From: Vicugna pacos
Taxonomy: Eukaryota; Chordata; Mammalia; Artiodactyla; Camelidae
Assembly (NCBI RefSeq): GCF_048564905.1
Contig: NC_133003.1
Coordinates: 11,943,832-12,007,831 of the forward strand
Length of the DNA: 64,000 bases
Reading direction: 5' to 3'
Positions 21,698-33,895 of this stretch are shown one piece after another. Each line of letters starts with the position of its first letter. Position 1 is the first letter of the stretch. A program made the translations under genes and the position numbers. The notes beneath the pieces were generated by a model that saw only the letters and a program-made list of their open reading frames with translations, was not told the DNA's origin and ran no database searches.

Positions 21698-23703
21698 TGT
21701 CTTGGTCTTCTCAGGCTGTCATGATAAACTACCATAGACTGGGTGCCTTAAACACCACATTTAAATTCTTTTATAATTCTGGAGGCTGGGAAGTCCAAGG
21801 TCAAGGTGTCAACTGGTTGGTTTCTGTTGAAGGCTCTCTTCATGGCTTGGTATGATTATCATCTCACTATGTCCTCAGATGGTTTTTTTCTCAGTGCAGG
21901 AACATGGAGGGAGAGAGAAATAGCTCTCTCTCTCTTCCCCTTCTTATAAGGCCACTTAATGACATCATGAGGGCCCCACCCTCATGACTAATTGAATCTT
22001 AATTACCACCCAAAGGTCCCATATCTGAATACCATCACACTGGGGATTGGAGCCTCAGTATATGAATCTGTGGGGGAAAACAAACAGTCCAAAACATTCC
22101 ACCCCTGGTCCCGCAAAATTCACATCTTTCATGCAAAATACATTCATTCTGTCCCAACAGCCCCCAGAGTTCTCACTCTTTCCAACATCAGCTCTGAAGT
22201 TTAAAGTCCAGAATATTATCTAAATTAGATATAAATGAGACTGGAGGTATAATGCATCCTGAGGCAGAATTTCTCTCCTGCTGTGAATCTGTCAAACGAG
22301 ACAAGTTATGTGCTACCAAATACAACGGTGGGACAGGTGTAGCTAGACGTTCCCATTCCAACAAGGAGAAATAGGAAAGAAAGAAAGGCTGACAGGTCCC
22401 AGGAAAGTCCAAAACCTAGCAAGGTAAATTCCACCTGATCTCAAGGTTCAAGAATAATCCTCCATGGTTCAGTGCTCTGACCTCCAGACCCACTAGGGTG
22501 GCACTTCCATCTTTTAGACCCACAGCGGTGGTGGTCCCATCTCCAGACCCCCTGGGTTGATAGTCCATCCCCCAAGGCTCTGCCAGGTGGCCGTAAGCTC
22601 CCAAGGATGGCACCCTGTCCCCAAGGCTCTGGGCAGCAGCCAGTACAGTGGAGGCAGTCATGATTCAGTCTCTGAATCACCTTCATGTGATCATTTTTTT
22701 TCTTTTCTCGAAGCATACCACACATTCACAGCTGAATAGCTGTGTGGCTCAGTCCTGCAGTATCAAAGAATTTTGACAATTTCTTGTTTTTCTGTGTTCC
22801 CTTTATTACCAGATGGTAGTGTTTCACTTGTGTAATCCCATCTCTATTCCTGGCTTCTTAAGTTCACAAATGGTGCTCGTGATCTCTTTATCAAATGCTT
22901 GTTCAGTCCTACCCTTAGTGTTCTCTTTAGAACAAACCTCCTCTCTCTCTCTCTCTCTCTTTTTTTTTTTTTTTGTAATGTGGACAAACTAATCATCTTG
23001 CAATGTCTTCCAATTATGATTCATTTTTGCTTAGCTATTCCATGTTCATCTCTCTCCTTTGGCATTTTACTATAAGGAGTAAGGAAGACCCAGGCCACAC
23101 CTATAATACTTTGCTTAGAAAGCTGCTCTGCTAAATATCCAATTTCATCACTCACAAATTCTATCATCCACAGAACACTAGAACACATTTTAGTCAAGTC
23201 CTTTATTGCTTTGTAACAAACATCTCCTCTCTTCCAGTTTCCAATAAAATGTCCCCCATTTCCATCTGCGATTGCACCAGACTTGCCTTTAGCTTCCGTA
23301 TTTCTAGAATGTGCCTCAAAACATTGCCAGCCTCTCCCCATTTCCAGTTCCTAAGTCACTTCCACACTGTTAGATATTTGTTATGGCACTAGCCACTTCT
23401 TGGTACCAGAATCTGTATTAGTCTGCTCAGGCTGCCATAGCAAAATATCACGTACGGAGTGACTTGCACAATGAGAATATGTTTTCTCACTGTTCTGCAA
23501 GCTTGGAAGTCCAAGATCAAGGTCCCAGACTAGAGCCAGTCTTGTAAGGGCTCTCTTCTTGGCTTGTAGGTGGCTATCTTCTTGCTGCATTCTCAGCCCA
23601 AGTGCCCCACCTGCCCCAGGCTCCATTTCCAAATAGGATCACGTTGGACTTTAGGGTTTCAGTATGTGAGTTTTGGGGGGGACACAAACATTCAGTTAAA
23701 ACA
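21698..23703 (-). mobile_element. MaLR element (MST/MLT1 type) with both LTRs, antisense
   Basis: Left LTR 21698-22096 (the element's 3' LTR) opens 'tgtcttggtcttctcaggct' and contains 'ataattctggaggctgggaa' and 'catgagggccccaccctcat'. The interior 22097-23412 reads as MaLR internal sequence: 'tgcaaaatacattcattctg', 'ccaacatcagctctgaagtt', 'aaatacaacggtgggacagg'. The right LTR 23414-23703 opens 'tgtattagtctgctcaggct' and is shorter than the left one. Whole in layout but non-coding and old. A CT/T run at 22939-22974 lies in the interior. Confidence 0.85.
22939..22974. repeat. (CT)n with poly-T
   Basis: About eleven CT units followed by a run of T, inside the MaLR interior. Confidence 0.9.
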
Positions 23704-23709
23704 ACTACT

Positions 23710-24880
23710 TAGCATGAATGTATTTTCGTTGCTCACAGTCCTGGATGCCAAAGGGTGGATACAGATCATATTCCTTTGCTTTATGATCCAACCCTGTCAT
23801 TAGGCTAATTTATCCCTCTTGATTTGTTTTCCTCCCACCCTCCTTAGTATGAGTGTTTGAACTTGGATCACACCATCCACGGGAGATATTAGTATGCATT
23901 TTGGTCCACACAATATAATTTATGAATTTATGTCATCACTCTTGTCCCTTCCCCAGAGTACCTTCCACCTCAAAACTCAGCACTTATATTTTTGCCTTCA
24001 CTTTAATAACATCTTTTGGCCAGAGTAGAGGTTTCCTCCATTCACTAAAATACAGTACAAGACCTGAACTTAAACATGCTTGACAGGTATGTGGTGCTGC
24101 TGAGAATTACCCTGACAGCAGACTGATGTGAAAACAGCCAACCACAAATTCCACATTAACTCTCAATCTCAGGTTTTGTATTAGCTCTCTATCTGTTTAT
24201 GATAATTTCCAGTGCCCTGTGTTGTTTGCTTAACTTTCAGCATTCTGTCTTCAGTGGTTTGACCATTTGGAGGTCAGCTTGACCCAGGCACAGAGCAATC
24301 TGACAGTCTAATTTCTTTCATGCCACCTGAGGTGTCCTCTGAGTTGCAGCTGAGGGATATTCAACATGAAATTGTTTTTGTAATTGTTGATGTGTTGAAA
24401 GCTGGTAGTGTACATCTTCAGAATCAGGTGAGAGAGGTGTCCAGCTGGCAAGGACTTCAGAGTAGCTCAAAACTTAAGTCGTGGACTCATGACAAATAGA
24501 TCCTATAGCTCTCTGCTGGTTAAAGAGAAATATCAGAAAGAGATTGGGTGGTTTCTCAAAAATTTAGATAGGAAGGATGTAGATCAAAGAGGGAAGAGAT
24601 TGGGGTGAAAAAGAAAAGGATAACAAATGTTTTTAATACATGAACATTTTACATCTTAATAAAAAAGATACGGAGACTTTTTAATTTTACTATTGAATCT
24701 GCTTCTGATGTTAATCATGATTTAAAATTAGCTATTGGCTTCTGAGTATGGGTACTTCATCTTTGTCTGTAACATCAGAGAGGTTGTGATAAGGTGTAGA
24801 TGGACTTGAAAGAGCACAGAGTTCAAAGGCTTTATGGGAAAGTTTTTAAGTATGGGACAACCTGGAGTCAAGAAATCTTC
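23710..24880. other. Unique stretch, no gene seen
   Basis: No repeat or exon recognised. Confidence 0.45.
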
Positions 24881-24884
24881 ACTC

Positions 24885-24990
24885 AATTCTAAACTCTTCA
24901 ATGGATGATGGTCTATAAATTATTCAAGCTCCCAGGACCTTAGTATCCACATTTACCAGTTGAGAAGTTTGACTAAATGACACCCAAGAC
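24885..24990 (+). repeat. Possible MIR fragment
   Basis: 'cactcaattctaaactcttc' to 'tccacatttaccagttgaga' follows the sense MIR core spacing weakly. Confidence 0.4.
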
Positions 24991-25003
24991 TTTCAGAAAT
25001 ATT

Positions 25004-25063
25004 CTATTCTACGCTATGCTATGCTATGCTATGCTGTGCTATGCTATGCTATGCTGTTCTGTT
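25004..25063. repeat. (CTATG)n pentanucleotide microsatellite
   Basis: Twelve five-base units in a row, seven of them exact CTATG. The others (CTATT, CTACG, CTGTG, two CTGTT) differ from it by one or two bases, mostly at the ends of the array. Confidence 0.95.
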
Positions 25064-25388
25064 CCTCAGTGTTTTTGAAATCATCAGTAAATAGGAAATC
25101 ATACAATTTATCATCCAAGCCAGGACAGCTTTTGATATCTTTCAAAGTCACAATGAAACATCCCTTTGTAAAAGAATTGACCTTTGAAAATATTTGAAAG
25201 ATCACAGAGGGAGATGGGAAGTAATTTCATTAAATTTTCATATGAAATGAGGAAATAAAAATTCCACTGCTAATAAAGAATGCTTTATTTACATATTTGT
25301 TAGCAATCTGCACCCTCAGCTCTAACGGTGTTGGGAGCCATGCCTGGAGTTGCTGTTCAAGGGGCTCCTTTGTTAAGAATCCATCCTC

Positions 25389-25416
25389 ACTCCTGACCCA
25401 CCCATGGGTCAGGAGT
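25389..25416. repeat. Perfect 12-bp inverted repeat (hairpin)
   Basis: ACTCCTGACCCA at 25389-25400 and its exact reverse complement at 25405-25416 flank a CCCA loop. It is not followed by a T run, and no function is claimed. Confidence 0.9.
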
Positions 25417-25479
25417 CCCTCCTTGGGGCTCCCTCAGCACCAGTGCCAATTCCAGTGCTCTGTTTCATGATTGTTGGTG

Positions 25480-25565
25480 TCCTTGCCTCTCTCCTCCAGA
25501 AGATGGAGGGCAGAACCTGGCTCTTTCATCTCTGTATCCCAGAACATGGGCATCAGGGCTGAGAC
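25480..25565 (+). repeat. L2 3'-end-like fragment
   Basis: 'gatggagggcagaacctggc' then 'tttcatctctgtatcccaga' resembles the L2 3' UTR phrase built on 'gagggcagggac' and 'catctctgtatcccca'. Confidence 0.45.
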
Positions 25566-25811
25566 TGAAGGGAGACAAGTCATTCCCTCTCAGTGTTGCG
25601 TTGTGCAGGGCCAGCACATGCACGGACCTGAGTGTGACGGCTCCTGCCATCTGGTACTGTAGGGGCCTTGTCTGCCTCACACCCATCCAGGCCCTGATGG
25701 GTAGAGTGCTTAGCACATGATAATCCTGTAGCAAAGCCAATGACACCAGCAAGTACTGAACTTTGGAGGCAGGGTTTGCTTTTAAATGTTGTTGGTGTTA
25801 TGATTTCAGTA

Positions 25812-26281
25812 TGATGAGGCCAGCAGATCAGAAGACGTTTGCCGTCGGAAAGATGGTCTGTTACTCACAGTTCCCAAGGGGAGAGGCACACCATGCCCTG
25901 CAGGGGTCACACAGGGAAGCACTGGGGCTGGTCAGGACACAGAGGGAACTCGGGGAAAACATGGGCAAAAAGCCTTTATTGTGGTTTCCATGGGAAGAAA
26001 TGAGCAGGGCCGGGTAAGCAGGATTGGCTAGTTTGAAGAATTTCAGTGGACTCTGGGGTCTAGGGACTGTCTCCCTCGTTACCTGCTACCTTGCCCTGGG
26101 GTGTAGTGACAGGGGAGTAGTGGCCCTGAGTGTGAGAGCCAAGATAAAGGAGGGGGTTGGGTGTGGGCTCTGAATATGGAAAAAACACTTGCAGGCCTGT
26201 CCTTTGCTAGCTCTGGGGATTGGCTAGTCCTGGGAAGGCTGTCCCCCTGGGTCAGTGAAACGCCAAGACGTCAGAGCATCA
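25812..26281 (-). mobile_element. Solo LTR (cetartiodactyl ERV type), antisense
   Basis: A GC-richer block of about 470 bp holds an antisense polyadenylation signal ('cctttattgtgg' at about 25974-25985) and phrases I associate with a cetartiodactyl LTR, such as 'actcacagttcccaagggga' and 'ctgtccccctgggtcagtga'. Ends are approximate: TG at 25812 or 25854, CA at 26280-26281. No internal retroviral sequence. Fossil. Confidence 0.5.
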
Positions 26282-26299
26282 GAATGAAAAGACATGTTT

Positions 26300-26475
26300 A
26301 ATGCGGGTTTCCCTGGGTTTGAATACGTGCTGCCACTTAGAAGCCTCATGGCCTTAAGCATACCAACCTGTCTCAGAAAACAGGAGTGTTAATAATGCAA
26401 CAGTCTCACTGGTTTGTCAGGAGGATTAGAACAAAGAGCCTGGTACATAGTCGGCTCTCAAGACCTGGCAAACAC
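26300..26475 (+). repeat. MIR SINE
   Basis: Sense MIR in order: 'gggtttgaatacgtgctgcc', 'cacttagaagcctcatggcc', 'gtcaggaggattagaacaaa', 'gagcctggtacatagtcggc'. Confidence 0.8.
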
Positions 26476-26479
26476 TAGT

Positions 26480-27960
26480 CAATACACACAGTAGAGTATC
26501 TGTCACAGGGCACGTGCTTTTGTGCAGATACACCACATTTTGGATGGAGAGAGGGCTTGGCTACTCTTTTGAAAATGACCTCCACTTTTGGTCACTTCTT
26601 TGAATAATATTCTGAATAATTCTGGTGAAATAGACTGCTGCTCCTAGAAACTCGAGTCTCTCTGGAGGCTCCTGAAACTTCTCACTTTGAACAAGGCTAA
26701 AAATAACCCAAGTACCTTCCTTCCCTGGGGGATGATGGTGCTACAAACTTTGCAGAGGATGCAGGGGACTGTGTGCATATATGTCAAAGTTTCTGGGACT
26801 TTCCAAAGCTTTAAAAAGAAATTTGTTTTGAATGCTTGGCAAGTTTCAGAAGCAGCTCTCTCTAGGCTGGTACAGTGACAGCAGGAGCTTCTTTCCACAT
26901 CAAGCAGGAATCTTTACTAGCACTAGGGCATGTGAAAGAGACGACTGAAATGTGGCACACAAGGGCCATGGTGGACGAAGGGTAAGTTTTGTTGTGAAGC
27001 ATTAGCTTTCACTTGACAGCATCTAGGGATTGGGGGCGCTATAGAGCCATTCACTTCAGACCTTTGCCTCCATACCAGGATTAACATCAGTGGATGCGAA
27101 GGGAAGGGAAATCACAAATGATGTGCTGTGTGAGCTGGGAATAAGAGGTACTGTGTTTGCAGCAGAGACAAACATAGCAGCTTTCTCCAGGGACCCGGGC
27201 TGTTCTCCTGCTGTCATTTAGTGTAAAATAGGATCCTGATCAGGAATCTGATGACAGTGACACGCCTTCCCATGGGCCTCCTTCAGGGGTTGGAGTGGGT
27301 CTTTGCCAGGCAGCATGATTAAGCTGGCACTGCTTAAACCAAGCCTAAATATAAAGAATGAGACTAGAGTGTGGGCAGCATAAATATGTTCTTAACATCT
27401 CTCATTGTAACAGTTCAAGAATTTCTTTGGAATCTTCCACTTCATTCCTTTCTGCATTAAGAAACATCAGTGTACTTTGGAACAGCAACAGGGAGCTCAT
27501 ATAATACTGTGGCCTCCATACTCAAAACCCACTTAAATGTTAAGTAGTATCTTTACTCTTTGTAGTCATTTGTGTGTATTTCTTTTAAGGAATAGCTATG
27601 GTAATATTTAAAGTAACTTTTACACAGTGGAATTTGTGACAGAATATATGTTACCACACTGACCTTTGGAAAACTACTTTCCTTATGAGATAATTTATAA
27701 CCTGTAGAAGACATTTGGTGTCTTAATGTTTTCTTTCAGTCTCATACTCTATCACTGTTTCTTTTTATTGCATTAAGTAGACTCAGTCCACAGCTAAGCT
27801 TCTAGGATTAAAACAGCTATATGTTTTCCAAATAGCTTCTGAGGGGTGGACTGAGGTAGGGTACTGGGCTGTGCACCTGTCAGTCTGATTAACCTTGTGT
27901 TGTTCAATTAAAGCTCTTAGTTCAGGTAAAGAAGAAAGAGGAGGTAAAATGATGGTAAGA
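26480..27960. other. Unique stretch, no gene seen
   Basis: No repeat family recognised and no exon supported. Open frames on both strands overlap at 26644-26898. Confidence 0.5.
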
Positions 27961-27964
27961 TTTT

Positions 27965-28165
27965 TTTGTTTGACATTTACAGGATGCCAGGCATCTTACT
28001 ATGCTTTTTACATATTTTCATAGACCATCTCCATAGCACCTCTTTGAGATAGGTATTATCATAGCCTCCATTTTATGGATGAGGACTTCGAAGCGTAGCG
28101 ACGTTAATTATCCCAAGTCACAATTACTGGGTCGGTCAGAAATCACACATAATTCTGATGAAATG
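27965..28165 (-). repeat. MIR SINE
   Basis: Antisense MIR: 'ggatgccaggcatcttacta', 'cacctctttgagataggtat', 'gcctccattttatggatgag', 'tatcccaagtcacaattact'. Confidence 0.82.
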
Positions 28166-28169
28166 GTTC

Positions 28170-29255
28170 AATTATTTTTCTCTATGAAATTATACAAGTA
28201 AGTAGATATTAATTAAAATCAAATGGCACTAAAGGGCTTAAAGTGAAAAATCTTTGCCCAGTCTTCAGTCTGCTGCACAGGGGAATATTTTTTTAACTCT
28301 TCTTGATTTTTCTCCTCATATGGCTCTCCTCATTTCTAAAAATTGTGGTTGTATTGACTTTTAAAAATTTATCAAGTTCATGACCTTCCTGTTGTATGTA
28401 AGTAGGAATTTATTTTGCTTACACATATCCCCACTCTGATTACCCCCTCTTCATCTTCCCAATCACAAAGTTTATTATTTCTATTTAAGTGATGTCTTCT
28501 GCCCAGCTGAGTGATTCTTTTCTCTTCTTTTTATAATTTTAAATTTTCTTAGAATTACTATTTATCTAATTACTTCATTCACTGACTTAGCTGCGTATGC
28601 CTCACAGATTTCTTCTCAAATGTTCCAGTAGACATATCGAACACTGACTCTTCAGATGAGCTCTCCACCCTACCACACACCCCCAGAGATCATCCTCTTT
28701 CTTTTTTCCATGAGAGACTGGTTTCCTTCCACTACAATCCTTTTGGACATCCTCCATCCAACTCTTCCTATGCCTGCACCTCATTTTTGGTGGTCCATAC
28801 CCTCCAGTAATTTCTGTTAAAGGGGATTGTTTTTGTTTGTTTGATTGCTTTTAGTTTCCTTATTCTTACATTATTGAGCAGTTTGGCTGAGTAAGAACTC
28901 TAAATGATGTTCCCTCTGCAGGCACGTTAATTAGTAGGTTCCTTTCCTCTGTTAACTCTTGTACTCATTGTCCATTTGCTTTCCAGTGTCCGAAAATGCT
29001 GTCTAATCTCCTCTTTACCATAGACATTTTTCCTTTTTTCTTTGGCTTTGTTTTGAAATGCCCTGTTAAATTCCTCTGCTATTATTTAATTAGAGTTTAT
29101 TGCAGAAAAAAAAAGATAAACACACATGGCTTTATCTGCTACATTTAATAGCAACCTTTACTGTTTCTCATTGTCTTGTAATATATACTTTGTTTTTGCA
29201 ACATATCATCTTTACAATTTGTGTGTTTTTCCTCATATGTATCACGTTTTATGTT
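28170..29255. other. Unassigned T-rich stretch
   Basis: T-rich on the plus strand throughout, as an antisense old LINE would be, but I cannot match it to a family. No gene seen. Confidence 0.4.
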
Positions 29256-29259
29256 CCTT

Positions 29260-29450
29260 AGATCCTTTACAGGTTAACACATGTTCAGAAGCACTATTTT
29301 ATTTTATTCATATGAAAATCCTTGGTATAAGGCATAGGTATATTATTATATTAGTCACACTTGACAGATGGAGGGACTTCCACCCAGGGAGTTTAATTAA
29401 CATGCCCAAGATCACTCAGACAAGTTTTTTCAAGCTTCCCCAATTATAGA
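29260..29450 (-). repeat. MIR-family SINE
   Basis: 'cctttacaggttaacacatg' to 'cacttgacagatggagggac' and 'aacatgcccaagatcactca' follow the antisense MIR core. Confidence 0.6.
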
Positions 29451-29454
29451 ATTT

Positions 29455-30435
29455 TGCCTCCCCGCCCCTCTACCTCTCATGCCTAATTTGTGGCAACTTT
29501 ATAAAATACATAAATAAACAGAAGATGAAAGGGGAAAAGGAGATGCATTTCAAGTATTTAGTTTTGAAAATCTTATTTATAAACCAGTTTTCAAAATTAG
29601 GTTGGGGGAAATTTGAGGATATTGGCATATTTTGTGACACACAATCACTATCACAGTGAAAAACTGAAATTTGACTGAAATAATAGACTGTTCTGATGTC
29701 TGTAGAAACATTTAGAGAAGCAAACAACATGTTGGGTGGTGGGGGAGGAGTTAAAAAAAGAGGCACACAGTTCACATATCAAAGTGCTTTTCACGTCAAC
29801 ATCAGCTAGGTTCGTTGTGTAGCATGAACAAAACTGACAGCCACACCTAAAGGGCTTTTTCCACTTCTGGACATAATTGAACAGAGCTAATGCATATTTA
29901 TTACAGCATGATTCTCATTAAACAACAGCCTGGCCATTAGACATAAAATTCCTGCAGGCAACAAGGGGCAGTTTCTGCAAAGGACCTTCTCGACCACAGA
30001 GACCCTGCTGTGATTATGCTGGCAATTTTGTGTTCTGCGGATGGGAGGGATGGGAGGCAGGGGACCTTAGCCTTCTGTAGCCCAGTCTGCCTGGGACCCC
30101 TCTGGTGGAATTGAGGGAGGTCTGTATTGCTTTCCTAGAGGGAGAGACCAAGGACCAGCCAGGCTGACATCTACCTCCCAGGCCCTCTCTTGTCCGATGC
30201 CCAGTCCTGTGGGCTGAGCTGTCGCTGAGGATGCCAGCTCTCCCCTTTTTCTGGAGGGAGCTTGCTGGGCTGGAAAACTGTCTGTAGAAAAGGCAGCCCT
30301 AAAGCACACCCTTTTTGAACAATCCCTGAATAGTATTTCCCATCTCACTGGTTCTGAGACATTTGAAAAATTCCTCAAGTCCTGATCAAAGGACAGTCCT
30401 CATCTTGTGGAATCTTTGGCTCACTCAGTCAGAGA
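29455..30435. other. Unique stretch, no gene seen
   Basis: No repeat identified. The segment around 29880-29970 is regular enough in composition to be a candidate conserved noncoding element, which only an alignment could show. Confidence 0.4.
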
Positions 30436-30439
30436 TCTG

Positions 30440-30565
30440 CCCTCTTCTAGATGCTGTCTGAATACCATCTTTTCTATAAAAACTTCTCTGAGTCAAGAAA
30501 GACTGAACCTCTCTAATTCTTATTCTCTTAGTGTGCTGTTGATACTCTGTCTGGTACCAATTTCA
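30440..30565 (+). repeat. L2 3'-region fragment
   Basis: 'taaaaacttctctgagtcaa' followed by 'ttctcttagtgtgctgttga' resembles the L2 3' region in sense orientation. Confidence 0.4.
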
Positions 30566-30639
30566 CTGTGACCTACATGGTGAGGATAACAGTGGTGTTG
30601 ATGCCAGTGACAATGTTGTTAGGACATTTGCTCTAGAGA

Positions 30640-30775
30640 CAGCCTCATGGTTGAAACCTCTTTCTGCTTTCCACGTGGTCCAGTAGTTTACTGTCTTGGC
30701 TTCCTCATCTGCAACATGGAGACAGTAACACTCTCCTTTCCAAGTTGCAATAAACATTGAGAATGGAAGTGTACA
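30640..30775 (+). repeat. MIR-family SINE
   Basis: 'cttggcttcctcatctgcaa' and 'catggagacagtaacactct' give the sense MIR core. Confidence 0.6.
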
Positions 30776-30779
30776 TAAA

Positions 30780-31325
30780 TGTCGTCAGACTAAAGTCATC
30801 TTCCTTTCTTTTCACCTTTGTGCTATTTACAAATGATTTATTAATTTAGATTATACTTTTTCATTAAATACAATGTGATATTTTACATTTGAGAATCTGC
30901 CTTTATATAAACCTATCTGTGCACCTACAGATCTTACCTAAGTATGTGTGGGTCTCTCTTCCTGAGTTTAACTTTCAGTGAGGAAATGATGTTATTTTAC
31001 CATTAGGTTAGTTGCTTTCTGCCACAGACCCAGGTTTGGGCTGAATCCTCTCCATTTCCCCCTCAACTCCTTTTTCAGTCACTTGTGCACATCAGTGTCA
31101 CGAGCAGTTTAGGCTGTCGGATGTTATGGGTGGTGATCACAGTATCAAGATGGACACTCTGAGCTCATCAGCTACAACCTCACCAGGCAGGGCGGAGCTT
31201 CCTAAGAATTGCAGCTTTATTCCCTGATGCCTCGGTCTTGATGCTTGGCCCTGGGAGAAGTGGACCACTGGCCACCAGTAATGCCAAGCATAGTTCAGCT
31301 TATGGCCGTCACTCCTGCTTGTCTC
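30780..31325. other. Unique stretch
   Basis: Nothing recognised. Confidence 0.4.
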
Positions 31326-31329
31326 ACGC

Positions 31330-31535
31330 TTTACAATTGTTAGAGTGCCATCTCCTGCAACCTACACTACTGACTTGTGGGCAGGTGACATAACCATTAT
31401 ATGGGTGGGGAAGTTGAGGCTCAGAGGCATCTGAGAATACCCCAGTTTCAACCAGCAGCTGCAAATCTGCATCTCATGTCTCCTGACTCCCAAGTTGGTG
31501 CTCAGTCTCAGTCTTTTCGACGCTGCTGTAGTGGT
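31330..31535 (-). repeat. MIR SINE
   Basis: Antisense: 'cacgctttacaattgttaga', 'gtggggaagttgaggctcag', then the tRNA-like head near 31470-31530. Confidence 0.6.
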
Positions 31536-31539
31536 TTAT

Positions 31540-33890
31540 GCTGCTGGCATCCACTCTCATCTCACACTAATCCTACAAAGTCAGACCCAGAGACACTCAG
31601 ACTACACTTGCCCAATGTGATTCATTCTCCCTAGAACAGGGAGGCCAGAAAAATGTCTTGTTTCAGACTATCTTCTTGAAAGAACTCCTGCCCAGCTTTA
31701 CCCCAGGGGCATACTGTGGAAATGTGAAGGAGGGTTACAGCTTGAAAAAGCATCCTCCGTGATTGGTACATATCACCCTAGGGGGAGATCTCCCTCCGCT
31801 CAATGCTTTTAGCCTTTTAGGAGCGTGTTTCCTCATTTATTCAAAGGCCAAGTCCTTTGAGAAAAATGTGCTGCTGCATATACTGATTTGTATTGATTCT
31901 TCCAACAAGTTTTGTAGAAGATTCATTTATCTGTTGGATGGTTGAGAGTTTATGGGGATTCTTACATTTGACCAAACAGTGCCTTTTAACCATTGAGTTC
32001 TATTGGAAATTTTTCTTCATCTCTTTAGGAAGGGGATTTCTCGACAACCAGGTCTCTGTACCACTTTAGGCAACATAAATATATTCTCTTAATGACAAAA
32101 GGAAGCCTGGAGTCCAGAAAATGTAGCTCGATTTGAAGTTATGCAGAAGAAAATCCAGGCCTAGCTGGGAAGAAGGGAACTAGAAAGAATGACAAACCTG
32201 GACTGGCAGCAGAGGCGTGGAACCAGCACCACAAGCCTGAGGCCCCGCAAGTCGCCGGGACCTGTGTGAACTGTTACGTGTCAGTATGTGTTGGTGTCTG
32301 GAGGGGACATTCTGAGTCAGGGCCTAAAGTGACAGCTGGTGTTTGAAGCCTGCAGCCACGGACACAGCAAGGGTGTGAGGCGTGGGCGAGCTGGCCAGGA
32401 ATGTCTTAACAGCCCGGCCTAGAGACACAGTTAAGTCCATCCTTATAAAGAAAGAATTTGGGGTGATCATTCCAGCTGGTGTTCTAGATTTCCCCGGGGT
32501 TAAATACAGCTTAAATAAACCCCAGCCTCCAAGCCCCATAGGCATGTGGCAGGTCGATCTTCCAGAGAAGCTCTTATCTATCACTCACGGAGGGTCTTGG
32601 TGAGATTATGTGTACTTGGAATCATGGGGCTGCATTCAAAACATGGCAGCTTTTACAAGACCAATAAATACGCCAGCCTGTCTGAGGCCAAAATTGGTCT
32701 CAGTGGATGTGGTTGAAATTGCTTTGTGGTTTTGATTCTTCATAACTTATATTTTTTCAGCATGGCCAACATGTCTAGGAAGTTGTGTTCTCTGTGGTTT
32801 AGTTGTATATAACTTTGGGCTCTTTAAGGGAGAAAAAGGAGAAATAATTCAATTTGACTTTTGCTGCATAGAAGAGAGTTGGAGCTTTGGGAATGCGTTA
32901 AACAGTAATAACACGAATCACTTGTTTCTGAAAAAGGCATTGCCTGGAACGACAACAGAACCTTTTAAGTGTATGCCTGGGGTGGCTTTAAAACCATGTT
33001 TATTTGTGTGTGGCGGGGGTGGCGTTTTGAAAGGATTTTGCTACCTGTGATTTGAATGAACAGTAAAACGCAAAAAAGTTGCATTTACTAATTCCCTGAA
33101 ATGTGTCTGTTCTTAACTGGGCTACTCACAAAGATGCACGTGGCTGAACTCGCGTCGCTGTGCCCAGCCCTTTCCTGCTAGGTTCATGTGCATCTAGATT
33201 CTGAGACGCCCGTGCCCAGGATGCTCCACTAGCATTTCCCAGAGAGCTTTGTCTGGGCATAAAAAGAATTGCCGAAATGTGCTTTTACAGATAAATCCTA
33301 AAACTCCTTGCTTTTGTGACCCATCCCTCAGGAATAACCCTTTCTGCCTTCACTGCCTCGTTTCCTACCAGTAGTAGGACTGTTCACATAAGCTAACTCA
33401 TTGTCTTAGACTTATACCCCAAGACGTTAAGACTTTATTGAGTCCTTTAGCAAAGACCCCCTAAATATGGAGAAGCAGAGATGCATCCCACTAGTTTGGC
33501 TCAAGATAAAGAAGTTGCCTGCACATTCTCATCTTGTCCCTTTTTGGTCATCACCTCTTAGAATTCTCTAGGGTCTGGCAGTACTGCTTTCTTTTTTTCT
33601 TCCTCCAAAAATCCAGGTGCTGAGTTATCTTCTTTCATCTATTTTGATTCATTAACTCATTTTCGCAATGTGATCTAGCTTTCCTGTAGGCAGTGGCGTA
33701 ACTGATTCCTTTTTTCCATTGACCCTTTCTGGAACTCTGCCTCATTCTTTTCTGCCCAAGACCAGCTATATTATCTCTTCTCAGGAATGTCTAGGTTAGG
33801 AACTTTTCCTTCAAGAACACCTAGGACTCAATACAGTGGTTACATATACATGCAACATTGAGCAAATAGGCGGGAAGGGGTTTGTATAGT
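31540..33890. other. Unique stretch, moderately GC-rich in part
   Basis: About 2.3 kb with no recognised repeat. Segment 32200-32500 is GC-richer than the surroundings and holds several CpG dinucleotides (for example near 32250-32275 and 32380-32420), but has no supported exon. Confidence 0.45.
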
Positions 33891-33895
33891 TCTAC

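Noticed and set aside
27234-27245. TCCTGATCAGGA palindrome as a binding site
   Set aside because: A 12-bp palindrome with no spacer arises by chance at this scale, and nothing nearby supports a role.
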